NCBI GenBank assembly: GCA_002422985.1
Contig: DITZ01000030.1
Span: 278 to 21,212 of the forward strand
Direction: 5' to 3'
DNA length: 20,935 nucleotides
Source: Sphingomonadales bacterium UBA6171
GTDB lineage: Bacteria > Pseudomonadota > Alphaproteobacteria > Sphingomonadales > Sphingomonadaceae
Part shown: positions 14,598 to 20,935 of the stretch, piece by piece
Numbering within the stretch: position 1 is the first letter of the stretch
Layout of the letters: each line of letters begins with the position of its first letter
Notes under the pieces: model-generated
Told to the model about the DNA's origin: nothing
What the model saw: the letters and a program-made list of their open reading frames with translations, nothing else
Databases searched by the model: none
Made by a program: the position numbers and the translations under genes

Positions 14598-17396
14598 ATG
14601 GCCAATCCGCCCCATCTGACGCTGATCGACGGCTCTGGTTTCATCTTCCGGGCCTATCATCGCCTGCCACCGCTGACGGACCCGGAGGGCACGCCGGTGG
14701 GGGCGGTGTTTGGTTTCACCGCGATGCTGTGGAACCTTATCGAAGCGGCGCGAAAATCGCCGGAGGATGATTATCTGGCGGTGATCCTGGATGCCGGAAA
14801 ATCCAGTTTCCGCAACGCGATATACCCGGAATATAAAGCCAATCGCCCGCCGGCGCCCGAAGATCTGCTGCCGCAGTTTCCGCTGATCCGCCAGGCGGTG
14901 AATGCGCTGGGGGTGCCCTGCATCGAGAAGGTGGATTTCGAGGCGGACGATCTGATTGCCTCCTACGCCGAAGCCGCCATGGCCGCGGGGATGAGCGTGA
15001 CGATCATCTCGTCCGACAAGGATTTGATGCAGCTGGTGCGGCCCGGCCTGACCATGCTGGACACGTTGCAGAACCGCCGCTTTGGCGAGGCGGAGGTGAC
15101 GGAGAAATGGGGCGTGCCACCCGCGCAACTGGCCGATGTGCTGGCGCTGATGGGAGACAGTGTGGACAATGTGCCCGGCGTGCCCGGCATCGGGCCGAAA
15201 ACCGCGGCGGAGCTGGTGCGGGAATATGGCTCGGTGGAGGCGGTGCTGGCCAATGTGGCGAACATCAGGCGGCCGAAACTGAAAGAGAATCTGACGCTGC
15301 ATGCCGATGCGGCGCGCCTGTCGCGCGTGCTGGTGGAGCTGAAGCGCGACATGGTGCTGGAGCCGCCGCTGGCGGCGCTGAAGCTGACGGACCGGCAGGA
15401 CCCGGCGCTGCTGGCGCCCTTCCTCGCGCGGCACGGCTTCCGCAGCCTGCTGGCGAAGCTGGGGGATGTCGGGCGGGCGGCGGCCGCCGATATTCCCGCA
15501 CCCCCGCCCGAAGCCGATGCGCCCGAAGCGCCGCCCTTTGATCTGGACGCCTATGAATGTGTGACGAGCATGGAGCGGCTGGACTGGTGGCTGGACGCCG
15601 CGCGCGCCGCCGGGACGGTCGCCTTCGATACGGAGACGAGCAGCCTTGATGCGGTGTCGGCGCAGCTGGTGGGCTTTTCGCTGGCGGTGACGCCCGGCAA
15701 GGCCTGTTATGTGCCGCTTGACCACCGGTCCGGCGAGGGGCTGCTGGCGGAGCCGGTGGCGCAATTGTCAGCGGCCGAGGCGCTGCCGAAGCTGAAGGCG
15801 CTGCTGGAGGATAGCGGCACCATCAAGGTGGGGCAGAATATAAAATATGACATGGTGGTGATGGCCGGGCAGGGCATCGCCATCCGGTGTTTCGAGGATA
15901 CGATGCTGCTCTCCTATGCGCTGTCGGGCGGCAGCGGCGGGCATGGGATGGACGAGCTGTCGGAAAAGCATCTTGGCCATGTGCCGGTGTCGTTCAAGGA
16001 TGTGGCGGGCAGCGGCAAGAGCCGGCTGAGCTTTGCGCAGGTGCCGCTGGATCAGGCTACGCGCTATGCCGCTGAAGATGCGGATGTGACGCTGCGCCTG
16101 TATCAGCTGCTGCGCCCGCGCCTGTGGCGGGAGCGGGTGACGCGCACCTATGAACGGTGCGACCGGCCGCTGGTGCCGGTGCTGGCCGCGATGGAGCGGG
16201 CGGGCGTGAAGGTGGACCGGGCGGAACTGGCGCGCTTGTCGGGTGAATTCGCCGCCGGGATGGAGCGGCTGGAGGCGCTGGTGCATCAGCTGGCCGGCCA
16301 GCCCTTCATGCTGGGCAGCCCCAGGCAGCTGGGCGAGATATTGTTCGAGAAGCTGGGGCTTTCCGGGGGCAAGAAGGGCAAATCCGGCCAATATTCCACC
16401 GACGTGACCGAGATGGAGCGGCTGGCGGCGGACAAGGGCAACCCGCTGGGCGCGGATATCGCCGCGCGCATTCTGGACTGGCGGCAGGTGCAGAAGCTGC
16501 GCTCCACCTATACCGAGGCGCTGCAACAGCAGATCAACCCCGTGACGGGGCGGGTGCACACCAGCTTTTCGATGGCGGTTGCCAGCACCGGGCGGCTGGC
16601 CTCCACCGATCCGAATCTGCAAAATATCCCGATCCGCACCGAGGCCGGGCGGCGCATCCGCGACGCCTTTGTCGCCGAACCGGGCCATCTCATCCTGTCG
16701 GCCGACTATAACCAGATCGAATTGCGGCTGATGGCGCATATTGCCGATGTGCCGGAGCTGAAGGCGGCCTATGCGACCGGCGCGGATATCCATGCGCTGA
16801 CGGCACGGCAGATTTTCGGGCTGGCCGAAGGCGCGCCGGTGGACCGCGAGATGCGCGGCCGGGCCAAGACGATCAACTTCTCCATCATCTATGGCATTTC
16901 CGCCTTTGGCCTGGCGCAGCGGCTGGGGATTTCGCGCGGCGAGGCGCAGATGTTCATCGACCGCTATCTCGACCGCTATCCCGGCATCCGCCGCTATATG
17001 GCGGAAACCACCGCCAGGGTGCGCGAGGATGCGTTCGTCACCACGCTGTTCGGGCGGAAAATCCATGTGCCCGGCATCCGCTCGAAGATTCAGTCCGAGC
17101 GGGCCGGTGCCGAGCGGGCCGCGATCAACGCGCCGGTGCAGGGGACGGCGGCCGACATCATCAAGCGTGCGATGATCCGCATGCAGCCGGCGCTGAACGC
17201 CGCCGGGTTGACGGGGACGCGCATGCTATTGCAGGTGCATGATGAACTTGTGTTCGAAGTGCCGGAAGCAGAGCTGGCTGAGGCCAGCGACACGATTCGC
17301 AAGGTGATGGAACATGCCGCGTCGCCGGCGGTTGTGCTTGGCATTCCGCTGGGTGTCGAGGTTGGCCATGGCGCGAACTGGGGAGCTGCACATTGA
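14598..17396 (+). CDS. polA: DNA polymerase I
   Basis: DNA polymerase I fills gaps and removes RNA primers in replication and repair. The 932-residue product has all three domains. The 5'-3' nuclease spans about residues 1-290, starting with the LIDGSGFIFRAYH motif. The 3'-5' proofreading domain keeps its metal ligands: D344 and E346 (FDTET), D418 (NIKYD), Y490 and D494 (YAAED). The polymerase domain has motif A D703 (SADYNQIELR), motif B RGRAKTINFSIIYG, and motif C H881-D882-E883 (QVHDELVF). It should therefore be active in all three activities. TAAGG upstream supports the ATG at 14598. The TGA overlaps the next gene's TTG start. Confidence 0.98.
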   Translation: MANPPHLTLIDGSGFIFRAYHRLPPLTDPEGTPVGAVFGFTAMLWNLIEAARKSPEDDYLAVILDAGKSSFRNAIYPEYKANRPPAPEDLLPQFPLIRQAVNALGVPCIEKVDFEADDLIASYAEAAMAAGMSVTIISSDKDLMQLVRPGLTMLDTLQNRRFGEAEVTEKWGVPPAQLADVLALMGDSVDNVPGVPGIGPKTAAELVREYGSVEAVLANVANIRRPKLKENLTLHADAARLSRVLVELKRDMVLEPPLAALKLTDRQDPALLAPFLARHGFRSLLAKLGDVGRAAAADIPAPPPEADAPEAPPFDLDAYECVTSMERLDWWLDAARAAGTVAFDTETSSLDAVSAQLVGFSLAVTPGKACYVPLDHRSGEGLLAEPVAQLSAAEALPKLKALLEDSGTIKVGQNIKYDMVVMAGQGIAIRCFEDTMLLSYALSGGSGGHGMDELSEKHLGHVPVSFKDVAGSGKSRLSFAQVPLDQATRYAAEDADVTLRLYQLLRPRLWRERVTRTYERCDRPLVPVLAAMERAGVKVDRAELARLSGEFAAGMERLEALVHQLAGQPFMLGSPRQLGEILFEKLGLSGGKKGKSGQYSTDVTEMERLAADKGNPLGADIAARILDWRQVQKLRSTYTEALQQQINPVTGRVHTSFSMAVASTGRLASTDPNLQNIPIRTEAGRRIRDAFVAEPGHLILSADYNQIELRLMAHIADVPELKAAYATGADIHALTARQIFGLAEGAPVDREMRGRAKTINFSIIYGISAFGLAQRLGISRGEAQMFIDRYLDRYPGIRRYMAETTARVREDAFVTTLFGRKIHVPGIRSKIQSERAGAERAAINAPVQGTAADIIKRAMIRMQPALNAAGLTGTRMLLQVHDELVFEVPEAELAEASDTIRKVMEHAASPAVVLGIPLGVEVGHGANWGAAH
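17380..17385 (+). promoter_or_regulatory. Ribosome binding site fixing a TTG start inside the polA end
   Basis: GGGGAG lies within the last codons of polA, seven bases before the TTG at 17393. With the lipoprotein signal peptide beginning immediately after, it decides for this rare start codon. Confidence 0.75.
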
Positions 17397-18100
17397 AGAC
17401 CTATGCGATCACCGCCCTTTCCGTCCTTCTCGCCGGCTGTGCGACGCCGGGCGGCGTGGGGCAATCCGTGCCGCCGGCGCCGCTGCAAAGCGAGGTTGTG
17501 GTGAAGCCGGTGCTGCCCGCCTATATCTGCGGCGACGGCCAGCGGGTGGAACTGGATCATGATGTGACCGCCGGCGTGATGCGGGCAACGCGCGGCGGCG
17601 AAACCATCATTTTGCAGGAGCAGGTGGGCGTGACGCCGGCCCGCTTTGTGACGGGAACCGATACGGTGGAGATAGAGGGCGGCACGCTGCTGCTGAAGCG
17701 CGGGGCCGTGGCGCGCCAAAGCTGTGCGCGGGTGCCGGCCCAGCCGATGCAGGGCGTCATCACCGGCACGCTCAACAAGATGGACCGGATGGCGCTGGTG
17801 CCCGGCACGCGGGCCAAGGTGCTGCTGGTGGATGCCGCCCGTGCGGATGCACCATCCGTGGAACTGGCTTCCACCAGCATCGAGACGGTGGGCAATCAGG
17901 TGCCGCTGCACTTCCTCATCCGCTATGCGCCGGAGAAAATGGTACCGCGCGGGATGACCTATCGGTTGCAGGCGCGCATCGAATCGCCCGATGGCCGGCT
18001 GATGTTCATCACCGACACCGCGCGCTTTGTGCTAGAATCGGAAGCGCCACAGGTGCCGGTGGAGCTGTGGCTGGTGCCCGTGGGTGCGCCGGCCGGATGA
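17393..18100 (+). CDS. Two-domain lipoprotein: MliC-like domain plus YbaY/YscW-like domain
   Basis: The 235-residue product begins with a classical lipoprotein signal, (M)KTYAITALSVLLAGC, lipidated at C16. Residues about 44-113 (YICGDGQRVELDHD to LLKRGAVARQSC) look like an MliC lysozyme-inhibitor domain, including the paired cysteines C46 and C111. Residues about 119-230 (QGVITGTLNKMDRMALVPGTRAKVLLVDAARADAP, then GNQVPLHFLIRY and RLQARIESPDGRLMF) match my memory of the YbaY/YscW lipoprotein family. Both assignments are from pattern, not a search. The start is TTG, overlapping the polA stop as TTGA; no ATG lies before the lipobox. The stop overlaps truB as ATGA. The protein may help protect or chaperone the envelope, but its role is unknown. 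Confidence 0.85.
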   Translation: MKTYAITALSVLLAGCATPGGVGQSVPPAPLQSEVVVKPVLPAYICGDGQRVELDHDVTAGVMRATRGGETIILQEQVGVTPARFVTGTDTVEIEGGTLLLKRGAVARQSCARVPAQPMQGVITGTLNKMDRMALVPGTRAKVLLVDAARADAPSVELASTSIETVGNQVPLHFLIRYAPEKMVPRGMTYRLQARIESPDGRLMFITDTARFVLESEAPQVPVELWLVPVGAPAG

Positions 18101-18990
18101 CGGGCGGCCCCACGGGCTGGTTGCTGATCGACAAGCCGCCCGGCCCCACCTCTGCACAGGTGGTGGGGAGGCTGAAACGGGCGTTGCGCCAGGGCGGCTA
18201 TGGCAAGGTGAAAATCGGCCATGGCGGCACGCTGGACCCGCTGGCGACCGGGGTGCTGCCGGTGGCGCTGGGCGAGGCCACCAAGCTGGCCGGCTATCTG
18301 CTGAACGGCGAAAAAGCCTATCGCTTCACGGTCGCCTTCGGCACGGCGACCGCGACCGATGATGCGGAGGGCGATGTGGTCGCCCGGTCTCTTATCATGC
18401 CCGATGCGGCGGCGATTGCCGCCATTCTGCCGCGCTTTATCGGGCCGATTGCGCAGGTGCCGCCGGCCTATTCGGCGCTGAAGGTGGATGGAGCGCGCGC
18501 CTATGCGCTGGCGCGGCGGGGCGAAGCGCCGGTGATGGCGGAACGCGCCGTTACCATCCATGCGCTCAACCTGCTGGCGGCAGATGATGGCGCGGCAAGC
18601 TTTGAGGTCTTTTGTTCCAAGGGCACCTATGTGCGCAGTCTGGCGCGTGATATGGCGCTGGCGCTGGGCAGTGTTGGGCATGTGGCCATGCTCCGCCGCA
18701 TCGCGGCCGGGCCGTTTCACGAGGCGCGGGCGGTTCCGCTGGACAAATGCGTCGAACTGGTGCAGGGGGGCGCGCTTGAACAGGCCCTTTTGCCGCTGAC
18801 TGCCGGACTGGACGACATCCCGGCCCTGGCAGTCGACCCCGATCAAGCGCTCGCCCTGAAACAGGGAAAGCGTCTGTCGGGCCTCCGCGCAGACCCCGGC
18901 CATTATATCGCAACCCTGGGGCCTGTTCCGGTTGCGCTGGTCGAGGTTGTGCAGGGCGACGCTATCGTCGTTCGGGGATTCAATCTTTGA
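18097..18990 (+). CDS. truB: tRNA pseudouridine(55) synthase TruB
   Basis: TruB isomerises U55 in the T-loop of tRNAs to pseudouridine. The 297-residue product starts with GWLLIDKPPGPTS and carries the catalytic Asp D47 in KIGHGGTLDPLATGVLP, followed by PPAYSALKVDGARAYALAR and CSKGTYVRSLARDMA, all family signatures. I chose the ATG at 18097 because it overlaps the lipoprotein stop as ATGA and gives the usual N-terminus. A GTG at 18067 would add ten unrelated residues. The Shine-Dalgarno is poor, so coupling from the upstream gene probably matters. rpsO follows after 16 bases, as in many bacteria where truB and rpsO share a transcript. Confidence 0.96.
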   Translation: MTGGPTGWLLIDKPPGPTSAQVVGRLKRALRQGGYGKVKIGHGGTLDPLATGVLPVALGEATKLAGYLLNGEKAYRFTVAFGTATATDDAEGDVVARSLIMPDAAAIAAILPRFIGPIAQVPPAYSALKVDGARAYALARRGEAPVMAERAVTIHALNLLAADDGAASFEVFCSKGTYVRSLARDMALALGSVGHVAMLRRIAAGPFHEARAVPLDKCVELVQGGALEQALLPLTAGLDDIPALAVDPDQALALKQGKRLSGLRADPGHYIATLGPVPVALVEVVQGDAIVVRGFNL

Positions 18991-18994
18991 CGTG

Positions 18995-19000
18995 AAGGAG
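18995..19000 (+). promoter_or_regulatory. Strong ribosome binding site of rpsO
   Basis: AAGGAG lies six bases before the ATG at 19007 and three before the adjacent ATG at 19004. The better spacing selects 19007, giving the standard 89-residue S15. Confidence 0.85.
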
Positions 19001-19006
19001 ACCATG

Positions 19007-19276
19007 ATGTCGATCACACTCGAGCGCAAGACTGCGCTGATTGCCGACAATGCCCGCCAGTCTGGTGACACCGGAAGCCCCGAAGTTCAGGTCGCCATCC
19101 TGACCGAGCGCATCGTGAACCTGACGGAACATTTCAAGACGCATGCGAAGGACAATCACTCGCGTCGCGGTCTGCTGATGCTGGTGAACAAGCGCCGTTC
19201 GCTGCTGGATTATCTGAAGCGCAAGGATGAAGAGCGTTACAAGGCGATTATCGCCAAGCTCGGCCTGCGCAAATAA
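19007..19276 (+). CDS. rpsO: 30S ribosomal protein S15
   Basis: S15 binds the central domain of 16S rRNA early in assembly of the 30S subunit. The product is 89 residues, the standard length, beginning MSITLERK and including DTGSPEVQVAILTERI, KDNHSRRGLLMLVNKRRSLLDYLKR and the C-terminal YKAIIAKLGLRK. Two adjacent ATGs (19004 and 19007) exist; spacing from AAGGAG favours the second. In E. coli S15 represses its own translation through an mRNA structure, but I see no clear equivalent in the 16-base gap from truB. A perfect terminator hairpin follows 12 bases after the stop. Confidence 0.99.
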   Translation: MSITLERKTALIADNARQSGDTGSPEVQVAILTERIVNLTEHFKTHAKDNHSRRGLLMLVNKRRSLLDYLKRKDEERYKAIIAKLGLRK

Positions 19277-19288
19277 GCCGAATCTGAG

Positions 19289-19321
19289 CGGCCCCGGCAT
19301 CGCCGGGGCCGTTTCGCTTTT
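19289..19321 (+). terminator. Intrinsic terminator between rpsO and pnp
   Basis: CGGCCCCGGC (19289-19298), loop ATC, and GCCGGGGCCG (19302-19311) form a perfect ten-base-pair GC stem followed by TTTCGCTTTT. The U-rich tail is interrupted by CG, so read-through is likely partial. It separates the ribosomal transcript from pnp. Confidence 0.88.
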
Positions 19322-19350
19322 GCCCGCGTGCGGATGCGCCGGGCCAAACT

Positions 19351-19367
19351 GGCCGCAACAGGCGGCC
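19351..19367 (+). promoter_or_regulatory. Hairpin in the pnp leader
   Basis: GGCCGC (19351-19356), loop AACAG, and GCGGCC (19362-19367) form a perfect six-base-pair stem about 90 bases before the pnp start. In enterobacteria a structured pnp leader is cut by RNase III and used for autoregulation. Whether this stem does the same is unknown, and it is much shorter than the enterobacterial one. Confidence 0.4.
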
Positions 19368-19457
19368 CAACAGACCCCTTCAGCCAACAGGCCATGGGGG
19401 CAATGTCCGAACGCCTCTGGCACTGGGTCAGGGGCTGAACAGAAAGCAACCTGACAC

Positions 19458-20935
19458 ATGTTTAATGTCGCAAAGACGGAAATCGAATGGGGCGGCCGCA
19501 AGCTGACCCTGGAAACGGGCAAGGTTGCCCGTCAGGCCGATGGCGCCGTGATGGCCACCTATGGCGAAACCGTCGTGCTCTGCGCGGTGACCGCCGCCAA
19601 ATCGGTGAAGGAGGGGCAGGATTTCTTCCCCTTGACCGTTCACTATCAGGAAAAATTCTCGGCCGCCGGCCGTATTCCGGGTGGCTTTTTCAAGCGTGAA
19701 CGTGGCGCTACCGAGCATGAAACGCTCACCAGCCGCCTGATCGACCGCCCGGTCCGCCCGCTGTTTCCCGAAGGTTTCTACAACGAAATTAACGTTATCG
19801 CCCAGGTTCTCTCCTATGACGGGGAAAATGAGGCCGATATTGTGGCGATGATCGCCGCTTCCGCCGCGCTGACGCTCTCCGGCGTGCCCTTCATGGGCCC
19901 GATCGCCGGTGCGCGCGTTGGCTTCAACGATGGCGAATATCAGCTGAACCCCTCCAGGGAGATGCTGAAGGAAGGCCGGCTCGATCTGGTCGTCGCCGGC
20001 ACGCATGACGCTGTGATGATGGTGGAATCCGAAGCGCAGGAGCTTTCGGAAGACGAGATGCTGGGTGCGGTGATGTTCGCGCACCGCTCCATCCAGCCCG
20101 TGCTCGACGCCATCATCCGGCTGGCTGAAAAGGCCGCGAAGGAGCCATGGGAGCTGAAGATTGCCGATGATTCGGCAATGCTGGACAGCATTCGCGCCGC
20201 CGTTGGTGCCGATATCACCGCCGCCTACAAGCTGACGCAGAAGGCCGCCCGCCAGCAGGCGCTGGCCGAAGCCAAGGCGAAGATGAAGCCGCTGTTCGCC
20301 GATGCGGACAGCGCAACGCAGCAAAAGGCCGGCAAGCTGTTCAAGAAGCTGGAAGGCGACATTGTTCGTGGCGCCATCCTGAAGGACGGCAGCCGCATCG
20401 ACGGCCGCGACACCAGGACGGTGCGCCCCATTCTGGGCGAAGTCGGCTTCCTGCCGCGCACCCATGGTTCGGCGCTGTTCACGCGTGGCGAAACCCAGGC
20501 CATCGTCTCCACGACGCTGGGCACGGCGGATGCCGAGCAGATGATCGACGGTCTGGACGGGCTGAAATATGAGCGCTTCATGCTGCACTATAATTTCCCG
20601 CCCTATTCGGTCGGTGAAGTGGGGCGCTTCGGGGCACCGGGTCGCCGCGAAATCGGCCATGGCAAGCTCGCATGGCGGGCCATCCACCCGATGCTGCCGT
20701 CGAAGGAGGAGTTCCCCTACACCATCCGGCTGCTGTCGGACATCACCGAGTCCAACGGCTCGTCGTCGATGGCGACGGTGTGCGGTGGCAGCCTTGCGCT
20801 GATGGACGCCGGCGTTCCGCTGAAGCGTCCGGTGGCCGGCATCGCCATGGGCCTGATTCTGGAGGGCAAGGATTTTGCCGTTCTGTCCGACATCCTTGGC
20901 GATGAAGATCATCTGGGCGACATGGACTTCAAGGT
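19458..20935 (+). CDS. pnp: Polyribonucleotide nucleotidyltransferase (PNPase), 3' end cut by window
   Basis: PNPase degrades RNA from the 3' end by phosphorolysis and is a core part of RNA decay complexes. The visible 492 codons begin MFNVAKTEIEWGGRKLTLETG. They cover the first RNase PH-like domain (with GRIPGGFFKRERGATEHETLTSRLIDRPVRPLF), the helical linker, and most of the second RNase PH domain, with the phosphate-binding region ITESNGSSSMATVCGGSLAL and the acidic metal-binding segment GDEDHLGDMDFK right at the window end. The missing part would hold the rest of that domain plus KH and S1 domains. An in-frame TGA two codons upstream fixes the ATG at 19458 as the first possible start. The Shine-Dalgarno is weak. 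Confidence 0.98.
   Translation, partial: MFNVAKTEIEWGGRKLTLETGKVARQADGAVMATYGETVVLCAVTAAKSVKEGQDFFPLTVHYQEKFSAAGRIPGGFFKRERGATEHETLTSRLIDRPVRPLFPEGFYNEINVIAQVLSYDGENEADIVAMIAASAALTLSGVPFMGPIAGARVGFNDGEYQLNPSREMLKEGRLDLVVAGTHDAVMMVESEAQELSEDEMLGAVMFAHRSIQPVLDAIIRLAEKAAKEPWELKIADDSAMLDSIRAAVGADITAAYKLTQKAARQQALAEAKAKMKPLFADADSATQQKAGKLFKKLEGDIVRGAILKDGSRIDGRDTRTVRPILGEVGFLPRTHGSALFTRGETQAIVSTTLGTADAEQMIDGLDGLKYERFMLHYNFPPYSVGEVGRFGAPGRREIGHGKLAWRAIHPMLPSKEEFPYTIRLLSDITESNGSSSMATVCGGSLALMDAGVPLKRPVAGIAMGLILEGKDFAVLSDILGDEDHLGDMDFK

Noticed and set aside
13820..14644. Minus-strand frame of 274 residues opposite the CTERM gene, with SGGYPPLAA-type peptide repeats
   Set aside because: The peptide repeats are only the 27-bp DNA repeat read in reverse. 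The plus-strand frame has a Shine-Dalgarno, signal peptide and CTERM signal.
14445..17066. Minus-strand frames opposite polA (14445-15764 and 15768-17066)
   Set aside because: They have shadow composition and no family motif, and polA on the other strand has complete motifs throughout.
18067..18096. GTG start of truB at 18067
   Set aside because: It adds ten residues unlike the family. The ATG at 18097 overlaps the upstream stop as ATGA.

Overview
This window is high-GC chromosomal DNA (about two-thirds G+C by eye), most likely from an alphaproteobacterium of the Sphingomonadales. The pointers are the dcw gene order, a long-tailed FtsL, a PEPxxWA-CTERM protein, a coniferyl-aldehyde-dehydrogenase-type enzyme and the rpsO-pnp pair. 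This placement is inferred from gene content only.

Positions 1-7569, minus strand: a division and cell-wall (dcw) operon read right to left as mraZ, rsmH, ftsL, ftsI, murE, murF, mraY, probably continuing beyond position 1. Every junction overlaps: 1 nt for mraZ/rsmH and 4 nt (ATGA or TTGA) for the rest, if the TTG start of murF is accepted. The set covers the transcriptional regulator, 16S rRNA methylation, the septal FtsL/FtsI pair and consecutive steps from UDP-MurNAc-dipeptide to lipid I.

Positions 7570-8042: a 473-bp non-coding stretch upstream of mraZ and the most striking regulatory DNA here. It holds five TGGNN repeats at 10-11 bp spacing (candidate MraZ boxes), a perfect DnaA box with three weaker ones in the same orientation, an AT-rich core with an inverted repeat, and hairpins in the mraZ leader.

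Positions 8043-9415, minus strand: a small membrane-anchored protein of unknown function and a cysteine synthase. Positions 9498-13754, plus strand: an orphan family-5 solute-binding lipoprotein overlapping a thiolase by 4 nt, then a separate aldehyde dehydrogenase. Positions 13838-14488: a low-GC PEPxxWA-CTERM surface or secreted protein whose stop codon lies inside a 27-bp tandem repeat of hairpins (14472-14565).

Positions 14598-20935, plus strand: an information-processing run of polA, a two-domain lipoprotein (MliC-like plus YbaY/YscW-like), truB, rpsO and pnp (cut by the window end). polA, the lipoprotein gene and truB are coupled by 4-nt overlaps, rpsO follows 16 nt later, and a strong intrinsic terminator separates rpsO from pnp.

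Most of the window is conserved housekeeping DNA and I see no clearly new multi-gene system. The points most worth following are the mraZ upstream region, the MliC-YscW fusion lipoprotein, the low-GC CTERM gene with its hairpin repeats, and the solute-binding-protein/thiolase pair.
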